NCBI GenBank assembly: GCA_905160935.1
Contig: CAJHZI010000416.1
Location: 834,501-898,500, forward strand
Length of the DNA stretch: 64,000 nucleotides
Source: Enchytraeus crypticus
Lineage: Eukaryota > Annelida > Clitellata > Enchytraeida > Enchytraeidae
Direction of reading: 5' to 3'
How positions within the stretch are numbered: position 1 is the stretch's first letter; the number at the start of each line of letters is the position of its first letter. The position numbers and the translations under genes are program-made. This document shows positions 25,534-36,600 of this stretch, in pieces. The notes under the pieces were generated by a model that made no database searches, had not been told where the DNA came from, and saw nothing but the letters and a program-made list of their open reading frames with translations.

Positions 25534-25535
<2 letters not shown>
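25431..25535 (+). mobile_element. SINE-E copy, diverged
   Basis: The A-box half is partly kept (GGTCGGTAAG). The B box is mutated to GGGTACAAATCC. The body CTTTCGAGTGAGGACATAAC leads into a (TA)n run. Confidence 0.8.

Positions 25536-25605
<70 letters not shown>
25536..25605. repeat. (TA)n microsatellite
   Basis: TA repeat with one phase break, abutting the 3' end of a SINE-E copy. Confidence 0.93.
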
Positions 25606-26495
25606 TATATATATAATAACTGCGCTAGTCATATATTTTGCATTTGACATAATAACAGTTTAGTATTGATCACATAGTAGGCTCTGTTGATTAACCTACT
25701 TAACCTCTAACTAACTGAACTAGACAAATTGTTGATCAATCTGACTGAATTTAATCAGCTTAACTAAATTTTGATCATTTAAAATATTTTAAATTAATTT
25801 GATTGAATTTAGATGCTTATCTTGCCACAATAAAATGATGCGCATTTACAAAAAAACAACGACTCATGAAACAGTGTCTTTTCCTTGATCCAGGAAACCG
25901 TGAACAGACACACCGGAAATAGTTTGCGGTTGCCGAGAGCCGACATACGCAATTATGCATATATTAAGGGTCGAAGGCTTTGCAAAATCTAGGTAAAAAT
26001 CAAAATCGTTGAAAAATGCAATGGTTTGTCAAATAAGTCAATTTTGGTCGAACACAATCTAGCTTTCTTAATTTATAAGATTCCAAAAATAAGCACAATT
26101 AGGCTATTTATATGAATAATTTTAATGTAATTAATTACAAAATAATTACATAACATCGCCCATGGAAATGTAAAAAGTAAAAATCATGCACTATCCTACT
26201 AGGCTTAGGCCTACTCTCGTGTTAATTGCATCGATGAAGGCACAGAAGAATACCCCAACGGTACTGAGTGTGTCGTAGGATTGAGCAAGACTGGGCAATC
26301 TGAAACTATAATAGAAGTGGTATTTTTCATACTATGGGCTAGTTAAGTTTTGATAAGTCTTAACTTTTGTGAAGGGATGAATATACTGGACCCCGGAGCG
26401 CTCTGTAGTGAATGAGAAAGAAGAATATGAGTAGAGTAGGAATCTGTACATTGGACCCGCTGCTACGTAGAACACAGAAGACAGAAGAAAATTGA
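25606..26495. other. No gene seen
   Basis: Intergenic AT-rich sequence after the membrane-protein gene. No coding-like frame or recognised repeat. Confidence 0.55.
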
Positions 26496-26506
26496 GAGAG
26501 AGATAG

Positions 26507-26543
<37 letters not shown>

Positions 26544-26560
26544 TAGAGAAAGAGAGATGC
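26496..26560 (+). repeat. (GA)n / (GATA)n tract
   Basis: AGAGAG runs with AGATAGATA interruptions. Confidence 0.93.
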
Positions 26561-26662
26561 AAAACATATGTTATCAGTTTATAAAAGAAGAGTTTTTAAC
26601 TGCATGCCGGTGTCTTGATAAAAACAAAAAAATAAAACATAACCGTACCTGTACGAAACTTA

Positions 26663-26845
26663 TTCAGAGGCTTGCTAAGTACATGGGCCTATAACTTATT
26701 CAGAGGCTTGCTAAGTACATGGGCCTATAACTTATTCAGAGGCTTGCTAAGTACATGGGCCTATAACTTATTCAGAGGCTTGCTAAGTACATGGGCTTAT
26801 AACTTATTCAGAGGCTTGCTAAGTACATGGGCCTATATCTGTAAT
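26663..26845 (+). repeat. 36-bp tandem repeat, five copies
   Basis: Unit ACTTATTCAGAGGCTTGCTA followed by AGTACATGGGCCTATA, nearly identical across five copies. At 36 bp it preserves frame and spells a 12-residue motif (STWAYNLFRGLL) on the plus strand. Nothing outside the repeat supports translation. Confidence 0.95.
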
Positions 26846-27284
26846 TTTAAAGACATTCACACTAATTATGCTTTTCTCCTACTCAACTAGTTGTCAGAAG
26901 ATAGCCTTATAATCTCTAGTTTTTTTTTAAATTTTAGCTATTTAACTACTTGTCGGTGTCGCACTTTCTACTAATCTTGTCTTTGTATAACCAGAGGTCA
27001 AAAACTTAGTAGATTTTCATTTTCCAGTGTGTTTTTCAAGTCCAATAGCACTCAAAACATCGACCGAATTTGTTAAAAGCAGAATGGCTTATCTTAAATT
27101 CATTCAAGTAGATTTTAATATTACTTGTAAATTAATTTTATGTATTTAATTTAGCGAAAATTTCTATTTGTAAGCTTATAAAAACTTGAGATTTAAGTAA
27201 AGAAGTGACACACTTCAATAAAACTGTCTGATATGTTATCAACATTGTCTTTAGGGCTTAACACCACAATCTACCTGGGTGTGA

Positions 27285-27420
27285 ACAGTGCGGCACAGTC
27301 TTTGTGATGTATAACACGCTCACCAGAGAAGCAGGAGGCCATCGGTTTGAATCTCAGCCTGATCGCCTCTGACAATAACCCTTGTGATTTGAAATAGACG
27401 TTAAACTTAGCCGTAAAGCT
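27285..27420 (+). mobile_element. Degenerate tRNA-like SINE
   Basis: Contains a B-box-like GGTTTGAATCTC and ends with GACGTTAAACTTAGCCG, similar to the SINE-E tail. The A box is not convincing. Probably an old relative of SINE-E. Confidence 0.45.
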
Positions 27421-27834
27421 TTATTTATTTGAGAAATTTGTTTTACGAAGAGCTTGTTTTAGAGCAATAACACAACGCGAGATGAAATTATATGCCTTAG
27501 ACCTGCAGTCACGACAAGGCAGCTTGTTACACCGCTAAGAGAATTAAGTATTAAAACGTGACTACTAAAGTGAATGTTAGGTCAAGGAAAGGTATTGCGT
27601 AATAATTCTAAGGGAATTGAGAAGTTGGCGACCTTGCCGCTAGATTAATGAAAGAAATCGACATCTATACGGACATACATCAGAAGCAGTATCTCTTCTA
27701 TAACCCCGACTAAAGCTGGCCTTAAATAGCGATGATAAGCATAACCTAGGCCTTGATTTGTCTAACAAAACATAACTGTTTGCCCAAGTGACGAAATAAA
27801 GATATACATGTATATAACAACAATTGAATTGCTA

Positions 27835-27915
27835 CTATAATCCATTACAACATCGAGCACTATTGAGACAAATACAAGCCCGCGAGAAAAAAGATTCAGT
27901 TTAGAGTTTTAAGAA
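27835..27915 (-). mobile_element. LINE-A 3' UTR fragment
   Basis: Short copy of the LINE-A terminal 3' UTR: an AACAACAATT-type tail complement, then CATCGAGCACTATTGAGAC and a diverged GCCGGCGAG block (here GCCCGCGAG). Confidence 0.75.
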
Positions 27916-28123
27916 AAAGTCAAACAAAACTCTATTTATCAGCCAATTTATTGTAAAGCAAATTACCGTTCAAAACTTAACCATACGCTACAGCAAACTG
28001 GCAATATAATATACATCAATAACGTTCACCTCACAGAAATCTAACTCAACATGACATTACAGTAGTGTTAAGTAAAAATTTAGAATTATTGTTATCCAAG
28101 CCGACTAGATCTATAAAACTACA

Positions 28124-28309
28124 TTGGACAAATCTCAAAAGAGTCCAAAACAAACAAACGAAAAATGCCTCGCTAAGCCTTTGCAAAGAACTGAAATAAA
28201 TATTGCGAAAAACCATCAAGACGAAGATTCCAGACAAATCAATGATATCACTGAATACAGTAAAGACAAATTTCAGAACCTCTACAATAAATTTAGCGGC
28301 GGTGCTTAA
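28124..28309 (+). CDS. Weak coding candidate
   Basis: An open stretch of about 60 codons ending in TAA. It is lysine- and asparagine-rich and hydrophilic (TEINIAKNHQDEDSRQIN, then EYSKDKFQNLYNKFSGG). It lacks an ATG at its left end, so it would have to be a terminal exon. No acceptor is clearly better than background. AT-rich DNA yields such frames by chance. Confidence 0.15.
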   Translation: MDKSQKSPKQTNEKCLAKPLQRTEINIAKNHQDEDSRQINDITEYSKDKFQNLYNKFSGGA

Positions 28310-30689
28310 ATTAGGAAAGCTAGAAGAGTCAGTCGTACAGATGTGATGATTCTAATGTATCTCTTCTAACAGCCATGCAGCATAGGAGTAAGTGTGATAA
28401 TAAAGTATTGATTATCATACTATTGATACATTACAATACAAGCCTTGTGTTCAAATTCCTATTTTATTATAAATGCTTCGGATACACTATCCTAAGCTAT
28501 ATTTCTGTTTTGCACCTGCAATTGTCAGATGTAATGTGCTCTAAATACTTGAACTAGTACAATATTTGCAACCGTAAAATCAAAATAACCTTGTTTATAT
28601 AAACCACTGCACAGCACACAAATAATATACTTCACTAATGATTTAGCTAGATGATGAGATACATAAATACATAAATTTGATACATAAATCAAACATTTAC
28701 AATTTAAGATAGCAAATATCAATGCGTAAAACCCCTTGACTAATACCAAGTTACAGATACAGATAAAAAAAGAGTTTAAGACTTTGTTGACATTTTATCC
28801 TATCCGGGAAACACTTTGTTCAATTAAATATCACACAATTCAACTTCATGCTCATCTGTGATGGCCGCGTTGTACATTGAGATTCCTGCCTTTCACCTTT
28901 TTTGAGTCGAACAGTGTTCAATAGCCGTGGCCAGTCACAGTGACAGATTGTCCTAAGGCATATCAGTGACCTGTGAGCCACGATTTTGACATCAGATTTG
29001 CAGTCAAGCTACAGTAGCAGCATGACTGGAAACTAAACATTAACCAAAGCGCCATTGATTCTGAATGAATAATGGCCATACCAACAGTAAAGTTACTATC
29101 AGTGAAGAGTAATGATCTCAATTTTTACTTAATCACAAGTGTTTCCCGTATTCCATACCACTTAGTTAGCTCATTATTAGATGTTGAGTTGAAAGAGCAG
29201 TAAATTTAAGATTTCTCAATATATCCTAGAATAACCCATACTAATAAATCGTAAAATAATATAACAACAGAGGTTACAATTACCTATTTACTGGCTATTT
29301 CACACAATTAGATCACCTTTCCGACAGATTAAAATATGTTTATTATACAGAAAAGGTATTATGATTGTCCAAGCATTTTCAAACCTCACCAAAGTACGAT
29401 AAATATAATTATCACAAGCTTAAGCGTGCAACCAAACACTTTAATAAATACCTAGGCATTTCCACTAGTTTAAAAATAACAATTGTAATTTTGTCTTATA
29501 AACTAAGATTAGTGATTTAATTCTAACAATTGAGAGCTTAGAGTCTAAATCACCAAGTGACCAAGTAGATACCCGATTCCATTTCGAAATAAAATATATA
29601 ATCATAATATTTAGATAATTAATTACCTCTTTGTGCACCTAGAGCATACAAAATATACGCACAAATAATTTTCCACTACAGAACACATGCTTGCTATACA
29701 CGAACAGTATCTTAGGTATAACTAAACATATCTCAGCATAAAACACTAGAGATATAATAAAGTATTATGTTATCGACAAAATCACGTGCAAATAATACTG
29801 TTGCAAAGCTTATTTATTTAGCATTTTTGATGTTTATATCACTTAAATCTGCATCTTTAAATAACGTCAAGACCAACAAAAACAATGACCAGCTTATCGT
29901 AGTTAGCATCACACTAATATAACATAAATTCTTGAACTTCTAACTAAACAATCGACTAACATCATAACATTAAATCAAATGAAACAATCTTTAGCTTAAC
30001 GTACAAATTATAATTAAAGTATTTCCGTTGAAAACAAATCAGAGTGGAAATTAAATTACATTATGTTCACAGCACATATTCAACAACAAGGGTAGCAATA
30101 TTCACGAATGCAAATCGTTTCTTAAGTGTGTACACTTAGGCAAAAACAAAACGTCATATTTCAATGAAGACAACGAGCATTCCTACGAATTCAAACACAA
30201 CATATATTTTATGCAAAACAAAATAAATATGAAATCTTCATTATACTTACAACTTATAATATAATCAAGCAGCTAAATCTAAAAATTCATATTTATGACC
30301 GCTTCATCTTGAACAAAACCATTAAATTCAAATATCAAAACGTCAAGCTTAAGACTTAACCGTTGGAAAGACAGACGCGATAAAATGGGATCAATGTGGG
30401 TCAACAAGGATTGTGTCATCATCAGAGGCATGATAAGCTAACAAAGGTATATTAATTATTCCTACGCAAATTTAAAATTTTAGAAACCAAGCCTAAGTAT
30501 GATTTGTCACAAGGCCCATTCTTAAGGCAGCATGTACTAGTCAATATAATTGTCATAATCCCGTTACAATAATTAATTTTCTCCTCATTTTAAATGCACA
30601 ACGCGTTGCATTACACCACTTTGTCATTTTCATCGCTAATTTTCTTAAAGTTATCTTCTTATTCTAAGACCTCTAATAGGCATCCTCCA
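28310..30689. other. Gene-free stretch, probably PCBP 3' UTR or intergenic
   Basis: Lies downstream of the PCBP stop codon on the minus strand. No supported exon on either strand and no recognised repeat. Part may be transcribed as PCBP 3' UTR. Confidence 0.5.
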
Positions 30690-33600
30690 TTAGTCAGCAG
30701 TTGATTTAGTTCTAGGCCTAGAGCAGATGTTTCTGATGATAAACGAAGCCGACCTGACACTTGGAGCGCCACCTATGATTGTAACTTTAGTTTTACTTCT
30801 TCCTTCCTCAACGTCTGCCACTTTGACGTTAGCTCCTGTGCACTGTCTAATAATAACAATAATTATAACAACAGTTAGAGTGCTACAGTCATCAATGACA
30901 ACATCATGCACTATTGGGACAAAATCAAGCCGGCGAGCGAAAAGAAGGTTCAAAAAGGGTGCAAATTCCAAAATCAAGAAAATTAGTCCAAAGTCTACAT
31001 AAACAAAGTCTACTTAAACAAATACACCCACAAAACAAATTATAAATAAATAATGTATGCACGCAAGCATATCCACAGGTCTGCACCATAGGCTACGAAA
31101 CATGAAAGCAGAAACAGTGAAATGTTAGCTGATAAAGTAACTGCCAGAATTTAACCTAATTTCACTGTTATTAATGCAAATATAAAGCTGCAACTGGCCT
31201 TGTAAGTTTACTGCAATTTAGTTAACATATGTACAGATTATCAATATAATGATAATATTATTTATTCTTGAAAATATTCATGAGATAAATGTTGATCATA
31301 ACTGGCATAAAGTCTTTAGAGTCAGAAGAGCCATTAAGCGCTGCCAAGTAGGAAGTGCAATAGAAGTCTATAGGACTTGTAAAAAACACGTGAAAGAGAG
31401 TTTGGAATGTGCTGCAAATCTTACAGAAGATGGAAACCCAAATTACAAGAGTTATTGTAATCCGGCTTTGAACGAACTATTCAATTTTAAAGATTTATGG
31501 CGTCATTTCTACCAATGGATGGACGAATCTGCCTAATGAGAATGTCAGACAGACGAAATATGAGACTTGAAAACTAGGTTACGTCAAACATAAAACCACG
31601 GTTTCTTAGTAGCTGAACAAGATGAAAGTATAAGATTGAAAATTTAAAGATTAATTATTTCGCCTGTTTGCAAAGGGTTGCTATACACATGTTATTCAGT
31701 ATAAAAGGGAATCACAGCTAGACGACTAGCACAAAGGATTAATCCTCGTTTAGAACGGATGAGATAGAATCAGTCTCATTATTATTACTATTAGCCTTAT
31801 TAGATCAGAATTATGACTAGAAAAAGAAATATATTACTGCATATCGTCAAATATAAATGAAACTTTGTGGAGACTTCATCAAGTAGGTAGCTACGTAGAG
31901 TAGTATAATATATAAAGAGAAATATAATGGATCTTGAAAACAACAAATAACGAAAAGGAAGAGAAAAATTGAACTGAGTCAAATAGTGTTACACGAAAGT
32001 TTGATTGAAGTTAGACAAGCTGAGAATCGTAGACAATTGATAGCTCAGCAGCAGGAAGCGAAACGAGGAAACAGACTTAAACAAGCAATCTGTTACTTTA
32101 ACAGATTCTTGAAGAATAAGAGAAGCATTTCAGAATAGCCATCTTGACAAATAAGGGCAGATTCTGTGTGAGATCAGAGATAAGAGCAAAGAGAAAACAC
32201 AGAATAAGAAATGCCAAAACGGGATTTTAACCTGTTTCTTAAACAGGATTTTAACCTGTTTCTTAAACAGGATTTTAGCCTGTTCCTTAGAAGGTGGTCT
32301 ATTGCTCGAACGCAGTAGAGAGATCTAGAAACACTAATGCAGAAACCAGTTAACAAAGAAAGCTGTCATCGTTTGCTCATGGCAAAGAATGACTGCTCAT
32401 TTGCTCAAGTTTACCGCTCGATATGAATATCAAGAATTACATTTAAGGCAGAATGGAATTTTTCATAGGAAGAAAGATAGTGAGAAAGAGAAGGAAGGAT
32501 GAAAATTAAGATAACTACATAAATGAGTATAAATAAATTTATGGTTACAGGATGGTAACTAGAGAGATCATCCTCAGGTAGAGAGAGCTTTCTAAAATAG
32601 AGGGACAACGGCTTGTTTGAAAGAAATAGGAAGACTCCTTCTGAGAGTAAGAGGTTGATCGAGATCAACCTAGCGGGAGCAACTAGAACATCTATACAAG
32701 ATTTCAGTAATCATGCAGTGATGTCAACAAGACAGCAAGATGAGTCGCTACTGTAAAGTAAAAAATGTTACATTTCTTCAAGCGTAGCAGATTCAAAACT
32801 AGAAATTAAACCAAGTAATGGTTGTTTGGTCAGGCAAGCATGGCGTTGCCAGTGCGGTGTTGTCAATTTGTCAGAGAAAAAGTTAAGGACAGAATTAGAA
32901 ACTGATGAAAGTGAAGTGCCACTGGGAAGTGACATGAGAATGGTACGTTCAAACAAATAGTCCAGTGCTACTCATAGTTTCTTGGGGCAATTCAGATTCT
33001 GCGAGATTAGCTTCTGATCAAAGAAACTTTTTGCAAAAATAATCATTTTCTTTAACAATTTCTGTTGCTCGATATATTAGGATATTACAGTTCGGAAGGA
33101 TCTTTCATGCCTTTCGAAATTGGTTACCAGTGTAGAATCAAGTACCTGTCAGTGCCGGGACAAGAATAGATTCAAACTTGAAACTAGAGCTCTGCAGTCT
33201 GACACCTAAGCTCTCTGCCACTGGCTCAGCCTAAATTCTAACAACTTAATAAGTAACACACGAACCTGATATCATTGATGCGAGTGCCTCTACGACCAAT
33301 TAGAGCTCCGACACAGTCACTACTGATGGTTATATCTTTAGAGATTGTCTTAGGAGCAGTTGGCAGAGAGGGCACACCACTCGGCGGGTTACCTAATATT
33401 CCTAAATAGCATCAAAATAAACTATTTAATTCCAATAATTTTACATTTTTTGTAGCTAAATTACAATATACATTCATACTTAATAATTATTTTAGCATAA
33501 AATAAGTAGGAGGCTTTCATTGTACAGCCTATTAGCAGGCCAGTGGTATAGTAATTTTCTCATCATCGAGGGTTATTGGTATACTCTTCTAAATCTAGGG

Positions 33601-36600
33601 TTAGTGGTAGAAATCTTCCACATCATCTAGGGTTAGTGGTAGAACTCCACCAGGATTATTGGTTATATGCTTTCTCTGTCATCGCCGTCATCCCTCGAAT
33701 AGCAGTTTAGCCATGGTCGGGATTATAAAATTTTCTAGCAATTGCCGGAGCATAGGCGCTCACCAATCGAATGTCCTTTCTGGCGTTGGTTTGGATCTTA
33801 GATCTTTGTGACCTTTATGACACATGCAGTCCACAGTCGGTCCATTCTTCAGCCACACTGACACAATATGGGTTGTTGTCCAGAATAAGTTATTTTAAAA
33901 CTATGAGCATTAATAATAATTATAATCACTAATAAATTATCAATAGATCTAGAAAGGACCTGGCTTAAGTAGGTTAGGATTGAGTACACCATTGTAGAGA
34001 GATGACATTCCAGCTATCATAGGTGTCTGATTCCTGTCTAACATGTTATCCTATAAAGCATATACAATAAACCCCTAGTAAAATATTAGTATTAAATATA
34101 TCTATCTCTCTTAGTGCACTGCCTATTGGCAGATCCATGACATATAACTCCTCCACATATTTCTATCTACTGCCATTCTCTTTGTATCAACATATGAATT
34201 AGTTATTAAATCATACGGCATCCCAAGTCTCAGTTTTTCCTCTAAACTTTTTATAATTGAATTTATAATTTAATCTATTAAATTAAAAATTCATTGTATG
34301 ACTATCAACATAATAACCGCCCAAGAATTACATGATAGTGAAGCAGGAGTAGCTAAAGCTTATGAGAGGGAGTGTGTGTGTGAGAGAGAAGGGAAAGATA
34401 TAGAATGAGAGACAGTACGAGTCATAGTGGAACACAGAGCGAGAGATAGGATGATTGAGATACAGAGTGAGAAAGTTAAGAAAAAGAGATAGACTGAAAT
34501 AATCTGCAGCTTAAAAGGTAACGTGCAGGTACAGAGAGAAAGTTTGTAAACAACTGTATAGTTAATTAATCCATAGAATTGACAAGCAATCAATATATTC
34601 TAGCAGTTTGCTCAATCCGTTAAAAATTTGTTAAGCTTAAGCATTATTGCACTTTCGTAGAAAAAAGAACGAGGTAAGAAATGAGTGGTCCAGTATTTTA
34701 ATATTACTTGGACAAATGGCTCAGGTTCACTAATAAAAACTTCATGCGTCTTTTAAACATTCACCACAGTCGGTAACAAACAAAACAATATGAAAATAAA
34801 ACAGATGGATCCGTCAGAATCTTTATCCATACAAAGCAAAGCCTCCGAGAAATGATGAATAAGTTAGCAAAATGATGTTATCATAATCGTGATAACATCA
34901 AATGACGTTATCATAATAGTGAGTTTAGTGACAACACAAAATAAGGTAATTATAAACGTTACAGCATCAAATGCTATAGTTTGTTAGTAACAATGCCAAC
35001 AGACTACGAAAGGGAATATGCACAGCGGCTTCTTACAGAGAGACAGCTATCCTCTTGCATGTCATTGATTAATAGTAATCAATTTAAAATCTTGTGTTGA
35101 GTAGTTCGGTTACTATAACAAATAATTTCCACAAGATGGTTGACTAATAATACCTTATAGCTTCTATATGACGGTTGATCATAGAATGATCTGGAATACA
35201 TATCATCCAGCAGCCCATCAGAAGAGTTGTAGCCCAGAGGTTGATAGCCAGCCAGTCGTCCTGGTTGATAGGGTATCTGTGGAACTTTTGATCTCAACTG
35301 CACATATTTAGTCGATATTTCTTATTTAATCGATATTTCACATGAACATTTAAATGTTAAAATCAAATCTCACAACTACTGAGAGAGAGAGAGAACTATG
35401 TTTATTGAAGTACACATAAAAGTGTACAGACAAGCACAAGGTCATAAGAGAGGGTATATATACCCTATCTAGTTGACAGCCAGCAATCAAACAAGAACAG
35501 GAAAATATATACAATTGAAAATAAGCAAAAATACTAGCGAAAAAGCAGTAGCAACTAACCAGCGTGCAAGTTGGAGAAACAGAAAAGCCTAACAAATTCA
35601 GTTCATTCATTTACAAAATAAATGACACTATTTTAGAAGTGATTCCATTTTAGAAATGCTATCATTTAAAATACTATATAAATAACTGCCCGTGTTGTGC
35701 TCGGGTGTGGTTGGACCACTGCAGAATAGGGCAACCGCAAAACAATCTGCCACGTGTACGTAAGAGGCGACTAAAGGCAGGAGCTGAGGATGGCAAGAGG
35801 GGACCCACCTCACCATGAAATATTTTCCCCCAAGATTAAATGGTAATAATCCAGCTAACTGAGGAAGGCAATGGGAAACCACTTCAGAAGCCATATTTTT
35901 CCCAAGCTATAGGCTACATAAGGTATGGATACGGCATAGACTTTGTGAAGGGATTAACTTGTTGATCTAAAGAGTGCTCTTATGGAGCGAGAAAACAGAC
36001 TTTGAGTATGAATATGTACCTTGAACCTGCCACTTGCAGTGCACTGAAGAAGATAAATAACTGCAGTGAACAGAAATGATCATGATAATGTTTGCAAAAT
36101 GAAATTACTAAAATTAAAAAAGTTTGTTACATAAATCTATACGCAATTTAAGTTTTAACAAAATGAAACCTGAGCGGTAGTGACGCAGATTTTTTCCATG
36201 GCACTCAATATGGCGTCGACATCTCCTGTCACAGTAACACAACGCTCCGTAGAGTTTGGCAGCATTTCATTGTTCACGTAGATACTGGCGCCAGAGAGCT
36301 GTTAATAACACAACACTGGAGTCAGTAATTAATATAATAACATTCTAATAATTATAATTTAATATACTAACATTCTAATAATATTAATATACTAACATTT
36401 ACTATTGCACCAAAGGCTCCATTTTTCTGGTTCTGCATTACAACAACTTCAGTGATTACAAAGTCCTATAAAAATTGAATTCAATCCAGCCAGACCACAA
36501 CTATAGCAAGTTGATGGCTGGCACATCAAATTTAACAGTTTCGCACTAGAATGAACTTTACTGCGATATATACATAATATGTCCTAAAAGACTCATTTAG

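Noticed and set aside
26663..26890. Plus-strand frame with a 12-residue repeat
   Set aside because: Explained by a 36-bp tandem repeat; no supporting exon or start signal outside the array.
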